Shown here: positions 33,042 to 42,316 of the stretch, piece by piece | How the letters are laid out: the number at the start of each line of letters is the position of its first letter | Numbering within the stretch: the stretch's first letter is position 1 | NCBI GenBank assembly: GCA_016235595.1 | Contig: JACRJX010000041.1 | Location: 62,001-126,000, forward strand | From: Verrucomicrobiota bacterium | Lineage (GTDB): Bacteria; Verrucomicrobiota; Verrucomicrobiia; CAIQCK01 | Length of the DNA: 64,000 nucleotides | Direction: 5' to 3' | Program-made: the position numbers and the translations under genes | The notes under the pieces: generated by a model | The model's database searches: none | What the model saw: only the letters and a program-made list of their open reading frames with translations | What the model was told of the DNA's origin: nothing

Positions 33042-36011
33042 ATGATGAACAAGGCGATCCTATCACTGGTCGTTGCCGCGCTGGCTGCGGTCGCCGCGGG
33101 GCCGAAACCGGCGCCGCAGGGAGTTCCCGGCGACGGATTCCAGCCACCCGCGTTGCCGACGGCGGTGAACGCTCCGCTGATCTATGAACACAGCGCGGAG
33201 GCGGGACCGGACGAGACGTTTCTTATCGTCGGAGAAAAGCTTTCAACCAACCTCGTCGCGTGGGGAGTCAGCGCAGAGAATCCCGCCGGCCAGGCGTGGC
33301 CGGCGCGCGTGCAGTTCCTGACCGGCGGCTATCTGGCCGCGACGTTGCCGGAGAAGGCGCACGATGGGCCGTTCGTGGTATGCGTGAAGAACGCCGCCGG
33401 ATGCTCCGCACCGCTCGTGTTGAACGCGCCGCAGCCGTGGTGGTGTTTTCCCAACACGGCCGCGGCAAACGACATGGTGCGCGTCTTTGGCCGCAACCTC
33501 GCGCGCCGGCCCGATTGCCTGGAGGCGTTCGTCTATATCGCGCAGGCTGGCCGCGCGGGTGTCTGGGTGGATGTGGAAGAAGCTGACAAATACTCCGTCT
33601 CCTTCAGCGTGCCGGAAGGTCTCGCGCCGGGCGACTATCAGGTTTGGATTCACGCCGGCGCGGGCGGCGAGTTTGGCTGGGGCGAACCGGTGACGTTGCG
33701 CGTGACGGCAGCCGTGGGAGAGAAGGCGCCGGCGGTCACGGAGTTGCCGGAGGTTGTCGAACTTCAGCGAGCGCTGGACGCGGCGGCAAAGCGCGGTGGC
33801 GGCGTGGTGAAGCTGCCGGAGGGCACGTTCCAATTCAGCGGCACATTGCGGATTCCGGCGGGCGTGACGCTTGGCGGCGAAGACATGGACAGGACGACGC
33901 TGCAACTGGTCCACGACCCGAAGGCGACATTCGCGCGGCTCGGCGTCAGTGGTTGGGGGCACGCGCCCGGCGCGGTCCACACGCCGGGCGACACGATGGA
34001 ATACACGCTCGACGTGCCACAGTCTGGCGTGTGGACGGTCTGGCTGCGTTACGCGACGGAAATGTCGCCGTGGAAACAGCCGGGCGTCAGCGGCAAGCAC
34101 GCGCTCATCGTGGACAACAGCGAGCCGGTGTTGCTGGAGAACCTGCCGAATACCGGCGGCTTCGGCGAATTCAAGTGGTCGAAGTCGGCGACGCTGAACC
34201 TGACCGCCGGCAAACACAAGCTCGCCTGGAAAAACGTGAAAGGTGGCGGCATCAGTCTCGACGCCTTTGTGTTGGCGCTCGATCCGGCGTTCACACCGGG
34301 CGATTCGCCATTTCCGAAGACCGGTGCCGGCGTGCAGGTATTGCAGTGCGAGGACTGCGCGAAATTCATTGCGAAAGACGGCTCACTGCGCAGCGGCGAC
34401 CGCGCGGCAGTCTGGCTCAGCGGCAACGGCGCGGCGGTGGAGAACCTGACGATTCTCGGCAACGCGCAGGTCAATATCGGCATCGCAATCCGCTCGCCGG
34501 AACCGACGGGTTGGCTGCGTGACTGCCGCGTTGAGAAAGTCCGCGTCGCCGACTGCGACGGCAAGCAGGCCGAGAATTGCGGCGTGCAGGTCGTTCGCGC
34601 CACGCGAGCGCACATTGTGGATAGCGTGCTCTGGGGCCGCTCGCCGCTGTTCATCCTTGGCGCGCGGCAGACGGAGTTTGCGCGGAACCGGCTGGTGTCC
34701 GTGACGCGCTTTGGCGGCAATGCGGAGGCGGCGATTCTCGGTCGTTGCGAGCCGATCGAGGAGTGCGTCATCGAGGACAATCTCATCGCCTCGCCGCGCG
34801 GCGCGGAGGGGGGCGGGCCGACGGCGCGGCGGCTGTTGTGGTTCTCGACGGGACACGGCTCCATCGCGCGCAACTGGATTTCCGGCAACGGCGTCGAAGA
34901 GCCGCACGGTCCCGGCGCGACCGTCGGCGCAGGCCAGGCGCGGTTCGGCGGCGTGGCCGGCACAGACCAGAACGTCGGCGAAATGATTTTGTTCGAGGGC
35001 AATCATCGCACCGCTTACTTCGGACCGCTGGCCGGCGCGGACGGCGCGAGCGTGACGCTGCCGGCGACGTTTCCGCCAACGCCTGACGACCGGCTGGGCA
35101 GCGTAAAACGCGAGCAGCTCGCGCGCGACGCCGACAACAATGAGACGCCGTTTTGGCCGCCCGACGTGGATGACGGCTCAGCGGAACCGCCGATGGACGA
35201 ATACTACGTCACCATCTTCAGCGGCACCGGCCAGGGACAGACGCGACGCGTGGTGAAACGCAAGGGCGCGCAACTGCTGCTCGACCGGCCCTGGCGCGTC
35301 GCGCCGGTGAAAGGCTCGGTCGTCGCGGTGGGCACGATGTTCTACCGCAACCTCATTGTCGGCAATCATACGCCCGATGGCATGACGGGCATCCAGCTTT
35401 GGATTTCGTGCGTCGAGAACGTCATCGCCGCCAACACCATCGCGCGGCAGCGCAAGCCGGGCTTGTTCCTCTATGCCAACGGCACAACGCTGGCCTCCTC
35501 GATGCCGCGCACGTGGAACCGCGGCATCAGCCCGTTGTTTTGGAACGTCGCCGAGGGCAACCGCGCCGAGGAATGCAGTGCCGGCGCGCTCGTCACCAGC
35601 GGCGATGCGCCGAAACTGCCGATTGAGTTCCCGCGCGCGCTGGGCAACGTGCTGCGCCACAATTCGTTCATCCGCAGCCGCAGCGACGGCGTGCTCCTCG
35701 TCAGTCGAAAAGGCGCGGCCGTCACGGGTGATACCTCCGCGTCGGTGGTCGGCACGGTGGTGGAGTTTAACGTGGTGCGCGACGCCGCGACCGCTTATCA
35801 TGCGGCCGGCAGCAGTGACGCGATTGTGTTTCGCCGCAACCACGCGTATTTCTGGTATCCGGTGAACACTTCGACGAACGCGCCTGTGGCGTTTGCCGTG
35901 GACGAATCCGGCGCGACAGTGGCGATCGAGCAGAACTCGGTGGAAGGCATTCACGGCACCGGCGGAAAAGGCATCGTTGAAGTTCAGCGCGCCAAGGAAA
36001 AGGGAAAGTGA
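33042..36011 (+). CDS. Exported parallel beta-helix protein with CBM-like domain
   Basis: 989 residues. Signal peptide about 1-19 (ILSLVVAALAAVAAG). An IPT/Ig-like region comes first, then the pectate-lyase-type start GGGVVKLPEGTFQFSG (about 245-265), and a CBM6/35-like jelly roll (YTLDVPQSGVWTVWLRY) inserted near 320-410. The C-terminal half is right-handed beta-helix turns with many Asn (RNLIVGNHTPDGMTG). It probably acts on or binds a polysaccharide outside the cell; catalytic residues cannot be assigned. Its stop overlaps the GTG start of the next gene. Confidence 0.8.
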   Translation: MMNKAILSLVVAALAAVAAGPKPAPQGVPGDGFQPPALPTAVNAPLIYEHSAEAGPDETFLIVGEKLSTNLVAWGVSAENPAGQAWPARVQFLTGGYLAATLPEKAHDGPFVVCVKNAAGCSAPLVLNAPQPWWCFPNTAAANDMVRVFGRNLARRPDCLEAFVYIAQAGRAGVWVDVEEADKYSVSFSVPEGLAPGDYQVWIHAGAGGEFGWGEPVTLRVTAAVGEKAPAVTELPEVVELQRALDAAAKRGGGVVKLPEGTFQFSGTLRIPAGVTLGGEDMDRTTLQLVHDPKATFARLGVSGWGHAPGAVHTPGDTMEYTLDVPQSGVWTVWLRYATEMSPWKQPGVSGKHALIVDNSEPVLLENLPNTGGFGEFKWSKSATLNLTAGKHKLAWKNVKGGGISLDAFVLALDPAFTPGDSPFPKTGAGVQVLQCEDCAKFIAKDGSLRSGDRAAVWLSGNGAAVENLTILGNAQVNIGIAIRSPEPTGWLRDCRVEKVRVADCDGKQAENCGVQVVRATRAHIVDSVLWGRSPLFILGARQTEFARNRLVSVTRFGGNAEAAILGRCEPIEECVIEDNLIASPRGAEGGGPTARRLLWFSTGHGSIARNWISGNGVEEPHGPGATVGAGQARFGGVAGTDQNVGEMILFEGNHRTAYFGPLAGADGASVTLPATFPPTPDDRLGSVKREQLARDADNNETPFWPPDVDDGSAEPPMDEYYVTIFSGTGQGQTRRVVKRKGAQLLLDRPWRVAPVKGSVVAVGTMFYRNLIVGNHTPDGMTGIQLWISCVENVIAANTIARQRKPGLFLYANGTTLASSMPRTWNRGISPLFWNVAEGNRAEECSAGALVTSGDAPKLPIEFPRALGNVLRHNSFIRSRSDGVLLVSRKGAAVTGDTSASVVGTVVEFNVVRDAATAYHAAGSSDAIVFRRNHAYFWYPVNTSTNAPVAFAVDESGATVAIEQNSVEGIHGTGGKGIVEVQRAKEKGK

Positions 36012-38191
36012 AACTCCAAACTTCAAACTCCAAACTCAAAAACAACTTCAAGTCCCTGGCTCCAACCCCAGGCATGCCAACGCGGATGCCCTTCGTGTTC
36101 GCCATGGGGCGTGCTCTTGGAATTTGCAGCCTGGGATGCGGAATCCTGTTCGCCATCGCTTCAGTTCACGCCGAAAATCTTCTCCCGAATCCGAGCTTCG
36201 AAGTGGGCATGGCGCACTGGAATTGCCAGGTAAACGACGCGGACGCCTTTGCGCGACGGCCGGCAATCGAATGGGAAAACCCGTCTCCGGATGTTCGCGG
36301 AACTGATGCCGCGCACGGGCGACGCAGTCTGCGCGTGGTGCTGGAGGAGCACCAACGGTTGACGCTGCGATCATTCTGGCACCGGATGCCGGCCGGCAAG
36401 GCGCGAACATTCTCGATTTCCCTCCGCACCGAACCGGGATCGCGAAACCTCGCCGCGCCGCAAACAGAAGTGGTGATCGAACAGCCGGGCGGCATGGCGG
36501 CTGCGACGGCGTGTCGCGTGTTTCCGATGGCTACGTGGCAGCGGATGTGTGTGACACAACCGGCGGCAAAGGCGACCGGCGGCTTGGTGCGCGTGACGCT
36601 ACGGGCGCGCGGACCGCAGACGTTGTGGATTGACGCGGCGCAGTTGGAGATGGGCGAGCAGGCCGCGCCGTTCGCGCCGCGGCTGCCGGCGGAAGTGGCG
36701 GTGACACTGTCGCAGACGGAGCACTGGTTCACACCGAGTACGCCGCCGCAGGTCGTGGTGGCGTTGGCTTCCTACGCGGCGCAGCCAACGAACACGTCGT
36801 GGCAAGTGCGTGTCACGGGCCGCGATTTCAACGGGCGCGGTATTTTCCGTCACGACATGACGGTGGGCACATTGAGCAACGGGCTTGGCTCGGCATTCGT
36901 TTCTTTGCCACTGGGTACAACAGGCCATTATGTTGTGGCGGCGGAACTCGACGGCATCGAGTCGCGAGACGAGACGGCACTGGCCATCGCGCAACCGCTG
37001 GTGGCGCGGCCGCCTGCGCGCATGTCTCTGTTTGGCGGAACAGTCCGTTGTCGGCGTGAGCACTTGGACACGGCAGCCCGGATGGGCATGCGTTGGGTGC
37101 GGATGCCGTTGGTAACACAGTGGTTCGCCGTCGAGCCGCAGGCGGGACAATGGCAGTGGTTCGACGACATCCTGCGTGCGGCGTGGCGGCGCGGGCTGGA
37201 GGTGCTCGGCTCGCTCGACGCATCGGTCTACTGGGAGAACGGGCCGCAAGACCGCGGCTCGCGGCCGGAAGAATGGGACGCTTACGTTCAACAAACCGTT
37301 CATCGTTGCCGGAATTGGGTTCGCTCGTGGGAAGTATGGAACGAGCCGGACCAGCCGGGTCTGCTTGCCGGCCACGACGTCGAGGAACGGCTGCAAAACT
37401 ACACGAAGTTGCTGCAACGCACGTATGCCGCAGCGAAAGCGACCGATCCCGGCTGCTTGATCGTGGGCGGCGCGCTCGGTGACCCGGCGCTCGCGTCGAG
37501 CTTGCTGCAAGCCGGCGCGTTTGACTCGATGGATGCGTTATCCGTCCATCTGCCGATCTTGTCTGGCGCGCAGGATCTGGCAGCGGATCCGCCGATGGAA
37601 AAAACGGTGGCGGCGATCAAGGCGACGATGCGCGCGCGCGGCGGCGAGAAACCGGTGTGGGTCACGAGCGGCGGTCTGCGAAACGCGGTCAGCAGCTACC
37701 GCGAGCAGGCGCTCAGTCCCATGGCGGGCAGCACGCGGCCGTTGTTGCCGCGTGAAGCGGCGGCGCTGGTTGTGCGGCAACACGTGCTCGCAATGTCGTC
37801 CGGTGTGGATCGGTTCTTCTGTGGGCTGGCGTCGCCGTGGAGCGTGTCCGAGGAGGATCCGGTCAATGTGTTTTTCGAATACGACGACTCACCGACCGCA
37901 GCCGCGGTGGCTTACTACGTGGCCAACGGCCTGCTCGACGGCGCGAAGTTTCTTGCGGAACGAACACTGGCGGCAGGAGCACGGGCGCTTGAGTTTGAGC
38001 GCGCCGGCGACAATGGCCGCGTGCTGGTGGCATGGGCATTGCCGGAAAATGGTGTGGAGGTGCAGATGCCGCTGGAGTGGGTCACGCCTGAATGCCGGAC
38101 TGTGGACCTGATGGGCAACGTGGGGAAGCCGGAGAGCCCTCGCGTGCGATTGACGCAGTTGCCGGCCTATTGGGTGGCAACGAAGCGGTAA
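36008..38191 (+). CDS. Exported CBM plus glycosidase-like TIM-barrel protein
   Basis: 727 residues from GTG 36008 (GTGA overlap); ATGs at 36074 and 36086 are alternatives that would keep the hydrophobic core of the signal. The leader, ending AIASVHA, is encoded by a heptad fold-back. A CBM4/9-like domain follows (NLLPNPSFEVGMAHWN, about 57-220), then a TIM barrel of GH5/GH39 type, with the acid/base candidate Glu in SWEVWNEPD about residue 440. The nucleophile Glu expected near WVTSGG appears replaced, so activity is uncertain. Confidence 0.72.
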   Translation: MKLQTSNSKLKNNFKSLAPTPGMPTRMPFVFAMGRALGICSLGCGILFAIASVHAENLLPNPSFEVGMAHWNCQVNDADAFARRPAIEWENPSPDVRGTDAAHGRRSLRVVLEEHQRLTLRSFWHRMPAGKARTFSISLRTEPGSRNLAAPQTEVVIEQPGGMAAATACRVFPMATWQRMCVTQPAAKATGGLVRVTLRARGPQTLWIDAAQLEMGEQAAPFAPRLPAEVAVTLSQTEHWFTPSTPPQVVVALASYAAQPTNTSWQVRVTGRDFNGRGIFRHDMTVGTLSNGLGSAFVSLPLGTTGHYVVAAELDGIESRDETALAIAQPLVARPPARMSLFGGTVRCRREHLDTAARMGMRWVRMPLVTQWFAVEPQAGQWQWFDDILRAAWRRGLEVLGSLDASVYWENGPQDRGSRPEEWDAYVQQTVHRCRNWVRSWEVWNEPDQPGLLAGHDVEERLQNYTKLLQRTYAAAKATDPGCLIVGGALGDPALASSLLQAGAFDSMDALSVHLPILSGAQDLAADPPMEKTVAAIKATMRARGGEKPVWVTSGGLRNAVSSYREQALSPMAGSTRPLLPREAAALVVRQHVLAMSSGVDRFFCGLASPWSVSEEDPVNVFFEYDDSPTAAAVAYYVANGLLDGAKFLAERTLAAGARALEFERAGDNGRVLVAWALPENGVEVQMPLEWVTPECRTVDLMGNVGKPESPRVRLTQLPAYWVATKR
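36014..36147. repeat. Compound heptad fold-back at a gene start
   Basis: Arm one (36014-36062): ctccaaa, cttcaaa, ctccaaa, ctcaaaa, acaactt, caagtcc, ctggctc. Arm two (36113-36147): gctcttg, gaatttg, cagcctg, ggatgcg, gaatcct, which is the same repeat type read on the other strand. Arm one encodes the polar n-region and arm two the hydrophobic core (ALGICSLGCGIL) of the leader. Confidence 0.75.
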
Positions 38192-38290
38192 CGACGCAAA
38201 GAATGGCGTCAACCGGCGTCGCGCCGTCTACCGGATGTTACGCCTTGCGTTGGTCTGCCGTGGCGATTTTCGCGGCCGGTAAGAAATTGT

Positions 38291-38318
38291 TTGCATTTGG
38301 GCCCATCGTCACTAAAAG
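38291..38318 (+). promoter_or_regulatory. Possible promoter of tRNA-Ala
   Basis: TTGCAT (38291-38296), 16 bases, TAAAAG (38313-38318); predicted start a few bases before the tRNA. Confidence 0.4.
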
Positions 38319-38333
38319 TCCTTGGCCCCGGTT

Positions 38334-38409
38334 GGGGGTGTAGCTCAGTTGGTAGAGCGCCTCGTTCGCAACGAGGAGGTCAGGGGTTCGAATCCCCTCA
38401 CCTCCACCA
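38334..38409 (+). tRNA. tRNA-Ala (anticodon CGC)
   Basis: Seven-base acceptor GGGGGTG pairs with CACCTCC (one G-U). The anticodon stem CCTCG/CGAGG encloses TTCGCAA (anticodon CGC), the T-arm is AGGGG-TTCGAAT-CCCCT, and the discriminator A and CCA end are encoded. It stands alone between the glycosidase-like gene and a convergent isomerase gene. Confidence 0.97.
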
Positions 38410-38439
38410 ACCGTGGTCCGTCCCGGCGTCTGCCGGTTT

Positions 38440-39408
38440 TTACTTCCCCGCAATGATCAGGTCGAGGCGGTCGTTGAATTCCTTCAACGACAAACCGCCA
38501 TCCTCGATGGTGAGCCAGCCATTGTAGCCCACCTCTTCGAGCGCCTGGCGCACGACAGGCCAGTTGACACTGCCATCGCGCGGATGAACGAACTTGCCGC
38601 CGTGTCCGTCGGCATTGAGTTGGAAGTCCTTGATGTGGCACTTCGAAAGAAGCGGGCCGAGCGCGCGAATCCAGTCCTCCGGCTTCTGGTATTTCATATG
38701 GTTGCCGATGTCGAAGTAAGCCTTCACCCACTCGTCGTGGAACGACGCGACGAAGTTCTGGAAGAGCGCCGGTTTCACCCAAAGATTGTTCCAGACGTTT
38801 TCGAGCGCGATGACCACCTTCAACTGCTTCGCCAGCGGGATGAGCCTCTTCACCGCTGCGCGTGACGTATCCGTGGCGTGATTCTGCGCGGCGATGTAAT
38901 CCTTGTACTTCTCGTTGTCGCCCGCGACGACCTTCTTGACATGGCCGGTCTTTTTGTCGAACTCAATGTCGAATTCCCATGCTTCCGGCATGGCCATGCC
39001 TTTGCCGCCGATGCGGCACGGCACCAGCAGAACGGCATCCGCCCCAAACGCGTGGGCCGCGCGCAAGGCGTCTTCCGTGACCTTCAGCGAGCTTTCCACT
39101 TTCGCCGGGTCGTCGCTGTTGAACTCCGCCCAGCCACGCAACACCGCGTGGACGCGCATGCCAAGCTTGTCGGCGATCTTGCGGCACTCGGCAGCCTCTT
39201 CCACAGTGACGATGCCGCCCTCGACGCCCTCGAAACCGGCATCCTTCAGCTCTTGCAGTTCCTTCTCAGAAGGCTTCTTGCGGATCATCGCCTTGTGGAG
39301 CTTGGTCTTGAACGCAGCGCGTGCGTCCAGGGTCCCGGCGGCCCAAAGGCCAAGGCCGGCAGCAGCGGAGGTTCTTACAAAATCGCGTCGGGTCAGGTGG
39401 ATGTTCAT
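38440..39408 (-). CDS. Tat-exported sugar phosphate isomerase/epimerase-like protein
   Basis: 322 residues from ATG 39408, which has GGAGAG 6 bases upstream. Tat-type leader TRRDFVRTSAAAG. A xylose-isomerase-like TIM barrel follows, with metal-site candidates in VVIALENVW (Glu), AYFDIGNHM (Asp, His), CHIKDFQ (His, Asp) and LTIEDGG (Glu). Substrate unknown; exported members of this family are abundant in Verrucomicrobia and Planctomycetes and may handle oxidised or keto-sugars. Confidence 0.85.
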   Translation of the reverse strand: MNIHLTRRDFVRTSAAAGLGLWAAGTLDARAAFKTKLHKAMIRKKPSEKELQELKDAGFEGVEGGIVTVEEAAECRKIADKLGMRVHAVLRGWAEFNSDDPAKVESSLKVTEDALRAAHAFGADAVLLVPCRIGGKGMAMPEAWEFDIEFDKKTGHVKKVVAGDNEKYKDYIAAQNHATDTSRAAVKRLIPLAKQLKVVIALENVWNNLWVKPALFQNFVASFHDEWVKAYFDIGNHMKYQKPEDWIRALGPLLSKCHIKDFQLNADGHGGKFVHPRDGSVNWPVVRQALEEVGYNGWLTIEDGGLSLKEFNDRLDLIIAGK

Positions 39409-39549
39409 TCGGTCTCTCCAGCGTTCGTTGATGTTAGAAGAATTGAGTTCTTTCGCCAGTGCCGCGCAGCTTCTCATGTCTCTGCTGACGAGTCAAACTC
39501 TGAAGACTCGGAGGTGCGTGGAGATCCCTTTCACATCAGATGAATCTCC

Positions 39550-39579
39550 TTGACCACGGTTATGATCCGCCGCTATGAG
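39550..39579 (+). promoter_or_regulatory. Possible promoter of cobT-cobS
   Basis: TTGACC (39550-39555), 18 bases, TATGAG (39574-39579). Transcription would begin only a few bases before the cobT ATG (39591), leaving almost no leader. No cobalamin-riboswitch B12 box is visible in the 180-base gap. Confidence 0.35.
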
Positions 39580-39590
39580 CCGCGTCGCCA

Positions 39591-40703
39591 ATGAACAAAC
39601 TTCAGCACACCATCAACCAGATCGGCTGGTCTCCTGCCGGCGCCGCAGAGCGCGCGCAGGCACGGCTTGATTCCCAAACCAAACCGGCCGGCAGTCTCGG
39701 CCGGTTGGAGGAAATCGCTCGCCAACTCGCGGCCATCACGGGCGCGGAGCGGCTGAGCGCGTGCCGCAAGAGCATCATCGTCATGGCCGGCGACCACGGC
39801 GTCACGGCGGAAGGTGTGAGCGCTTATCCGCAAGCGGTCACAGCGCAGATGGTGTTGAACTTCCTACGCGGCGGCGCAGCGATCAATGTGCTGGCCCGCC
39901 ACGCCGGCGCGCGGCTCGTGGTGGTGGACATCGGCGTCAACGCGGAGTTTCCACCGGAGACCCTGCCTGCGGACACATCGGGTAACGTCGAGTTTCTGCG
40001 CCGCAAAGTGGCATCGGGCACACGCAACTTCGCGCGCGAAGCCGCAATGACAAGCGACCAGGCTGTGACTGCTCTGACCGCGGGCATTGAGGTTGTCGAG
40101 GCGGAGATTGCGCGCGGCGCCGAGTTGATCGCCACCGGTGACATGGGCATCGGCAACACCGCGGCCAGCAGCGCCATCGTCGCCGCGATGACCGGCCTCC
40201 CGGTCGCTGAAGTCACCGGCCGCGGCACGGGCGTAAACGACGCCGGGCTGGCAAAGAAGATCCAGGTGATCAGCGACGCGTTGAAGCTGCACGGTTTGGC
40301 CAAGCCGGCAGGCGCAGGCAGGACGCCCGCCTTCCCGACGCTGGACGTGCTCGCCAAGGTCGGCGGACTCGAAATCGCCGGGCTGGCTGGCGTCGTGCTC
40401 GGCGCGGCGGCGGCACGACGACCGGTGGTGCTCGATGGTTTCATCAGCGGGGCGGCAGCGTTGGTCGCGTCGGGGCTCGCGCCGGACGTCACAAAGTTCT
40501 GTTTTGTCGCGCATCGCTCGGTCGAGGCAGGTCATCGCGCCATGTTGGAAACGCTGGGTTTGAAACCCATCATGGATCTTGACCTGCGGCTCGGCGAGGG
40601 CACCGGCGCAGCGCTGGCGATGCACCTGATCGAAGCAGCGGCAAAACTCTACAATGAGATGGCGACATTCGCCGAGGCAGGAGTCGCGGAGAAACAGCGA
40701 TGA
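39591..40703 (+). CDS. cobT: Nicotinate-nucleotide-dimethylbenzimidazole phosphoribosyltransferase
   Basis: 370 residues. It makes alpha-ribazole phosphate for the lower ligand of cobalamin. The family motifs AGDHGV, GDMGIGNTAASSA and the catalytic Glu (about residue 336 in RLGEGTGAA) are intact, with TKPAGSLGRLE at the N-terminus. It overlaps cobS by 4 bases. Together the pair completes nucleotide-loop assembly; corrin ring genes are absent from the window, so the cell may salvage cobinamide. Confidence 0.95.
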   Translation: MNKLQHTINQIGWSPAGAAERAQARLDSQTKPAGSLGRLEEIARQLAAITGAERLSACRKSIIVMAGDHGVTAEGVSAYPQAVTAQMVLNFLRGGAAINVLARHAGARLVVVDIGVNAEFPPETLPADTSGNVEFLRRKVASGTRNFAREAAMTSDQAVTALTAGIEVVEAEIARGAELIATGDMGIGNTAASSAIVAAMTGLPVAEVTGRGTGVNDAGLAKKIQVISDALKLHGLAKPAGAGRTPAFPTLDVLAKVGGLEIAGLAGVVLGAAAARRPVVLDGFISGAAALVASGLAPDVTKFCFVAHRSVEAGHRAMLETLGLKPIMDLDLRLGEGTGAALAMHLIEAAAKLYNEMATFAEAGVAEKQR

Positions 40704-41452
40704 ACTTCGAAACGATCTGGAGACGCTTGATGCTGGCGGTGCAGTTCCTCACCGTCGTCCGGGTGCGTGTGGCCGACCCCGTGACGAACGACGAACTGCG
40801 CGATTCGGCTTACTTCTTTCCGCTGGTCGGACTCGGCCTGGGTGTGGCGCTGGCCATGACGGGCAAGATGCTGCTTTGCGTGCTGCCGTGGCAGGTGGTG
40901 GCGGTGCTGCTCGTGGTGGAACTGGTGGTGCTTGCCGGCGGGCTGCACCTCGACGGACTGGCGGACATGTGCGACGGATTTTACGCCGGCCGTGATCGCG
41001 AGGACACATTGCGGATCATGAAAGATCCGCACATTGGCACCATGGGCGTCGTCGGATTGATCTGCGTGCTCGGCTTGAAATGCGTCGCTCTGGTGAACGT
41101 CGCCGCGCAACGCGGCTTGTGGATGGTCGTAGCCGCGCCCCTGGTTGCCCGCAGCGTCATCGTCATCGCTTGTGCGATGGGTCGCTATGCGCGTGAGGAA
41201 GGCACCGGCAAAGTCTATATTGGCCAGCTTGGCCGCGACCATGTGTGGATCGCGCTGGCGATGGTGGTGTTCGGCTGCACGATGATCGGGCATCTCGCTC
41301 CTGCCATGCTGGTGTTCGTGCTGACGGGAGTTTGGTTGATGTTCTTCATGCTCTACTGTAACCGCCGCATCGGCGGCATGACCGGCGACACCGTGGGCGC
41401 ATTGAACGAAACGACGGAGATGATCGTGTTGATAGCGGCGAGTTACCAGTGA
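40700..41452 (+). CDS. cobS: Adenosylcobinamide-GDP ribazoletransferase (cobalamin synthase)
   Basis: 250 residues, polytopic membrane protein. The conserved cytosolic motif GLHLDGLADMCDGFYAG (metal-binding Asp residues) is followed by MKDPHIGTMGV. It joins AdoCbi-GDP and alpha-ribazole (phosphate). ATG 40700 overlaps the cobT stop; convergent with the bat operon end (10 bases). Confidence 0.95.
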   Translation: MNFETIWRRLMLAVQFLTVVRVRVADPVTNDELRDSAYFFPLVGLGLGVALAMTGKMLLCVLPWQVVAVLLVVELVVLAGGLHLDGLADMCDGFYAGRDREDTLRIMKDPHIGTMGVVGLICVLGLKCVALVNVAAQRGLWMVVAAPLVARSVIVIACAMGRYAREEGTGKVYIGQLGRDHVWIALAMVVFGCTMIGHLAPAMLVFVLTGVWLMFFMLYCNRRIGGMTGDTVGALNETTEMIVLIAASYQ

Positions 41453-41462
41453 CGGCCGGCTG

Positions 41463-42308
41463 CTAAATCTTCTCTATCGCATCCCCTGGCACCCAGCCCT
41501 TCATGCCATCGGCGCGCTCGACTTCGACCCAGCCGGGAACGCCTTGCATCCGCGACGGGCGTTCGCTGACGATCCAGAGTTTCTGGCCCTCATAGGCCGT
41601 GAAGTGTCGCATAGCGTCGTTCACCGGTGCAAATCGGACGACCACTTCCTTCGCGACGGTAATGCCCGCGGGCAAACCTTCCTCAACCGCGATCGCTGCA
41701 CCGAGTCCCACGCTGGCGAGCAGCGCGACAACTCCGAAGGCGCTGGAAGCAGAGCGCAGCCTGCGCTTCCACTCGACAGCCGGCGGCAACCAGACCAGCG
41801 CGATGGCGCCGAGCAATGCCAGCCAGTAGCAGATGACAACCAGCCACGTCCACTCGTCCGTTGTGAGACTCTCACGCAGGTCCGCAAGCCACACAGACCA
41901 ACTGCCGGCGGCGGCAGCGTCGTAGGATTTTGCCTGTTTCGCAACGAAGCCGAGGTTGCCATTGATGTCGCGGTCGCGAGGATCGAGCCGGCGGGCACGC
42001 TCGTAGTTGAGAATGGCGCGGCCGAGACGACCGGCTTTGAAGTGGGCATTGCCAAGGTTGAAGTAAAGGTTGGCGCTGCGCATGCCGGCGGCGAACAGCG
42101 ATTCGTAGCGCGCGACAGCCTGGTCAAACTGTCCCTGATCGTAGAGCACCGCCGCCTCGCGGAACGCTGGCGGCACGTCGGCGCGAGCGAGCGAGGCAAA
42201 GCTGCAAATCCCAAGCACCAATCCCCAAATGAATTTCAAGCCCCAGGGTCCAAAGATCCGCAGTACTGTCAACGTCTGGGGTTCGGCATCTGGAATTTGA
42301 AGTTTCAT
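41463..42308 (-). CDS. batE: BatE-like TPR/SH3 membrane protein
   Basis: 281 residues from ATG 42308, 8 bases after the batD stop. The leader, ending SFASLARA, is encoded entirely by a heptad fold-back (42204-42308). Then two TPR units (about 50-125: AVLYDQGQFDQAVARYE, NLYFNLGNAHFKAG), two membrane helices (about 165-185, 200-220) and a C-terminal SH3b-like domain (GVPGWVEVERADGMKGWV). BatE is the last member of the Bacteroides-type aerotolerance operon; the complex is thought to work in envelope stress, though its biochemistry is not settled. Confidence 0.85.
   Translation of the reverse strand: MKLQIPDAEPQTLTVLRIFGPWGLKFIWGLVLGICSFASLARADVPPAFREAAVLYDQGQFDQAVARYESLFAAGMRSANLYFNLGNAHFKAGRLGRAILNYERARRLDPRDRDINGNLGFVAKQAKSYDAAAAGSWSVWLADLRESLTTDEWTWLVVICYWLALLGAIALVWLPPAVEWKRRLRSASSAFGVVALLASVGLGAAIAVEEGLPAGITVAKEVVVRFAPVNDAMRHFTAYEGQKLWIVSERPSRMQGVPGWVEVERADGMKGWVPGDAIEKI
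42204..42308. repeat. 105-base heptad fold-back = batE signal peptide
   Basis: Fifteen 7-base units in one register: left arm gcaaatc, ccaagca, ccaatcc, ccaaatg, aatttca, agcccca, gggtcca, aagatcc; two weak central units; right arm gtctggg, gttcggc, atctgga, atttgaa, gtttcat. The last unit contains the batE start codon (minus strand). The arms are of opposite orientation and can fold on each other. Confidence 0.8.
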
Positions 42309-42316
42309 GGGCCTTG

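Noticed and set aside
39409..39590. Possible cobalamin riboswitch before cobT
   Set aside because: The B12-box consensus and the expected leader length are absent.
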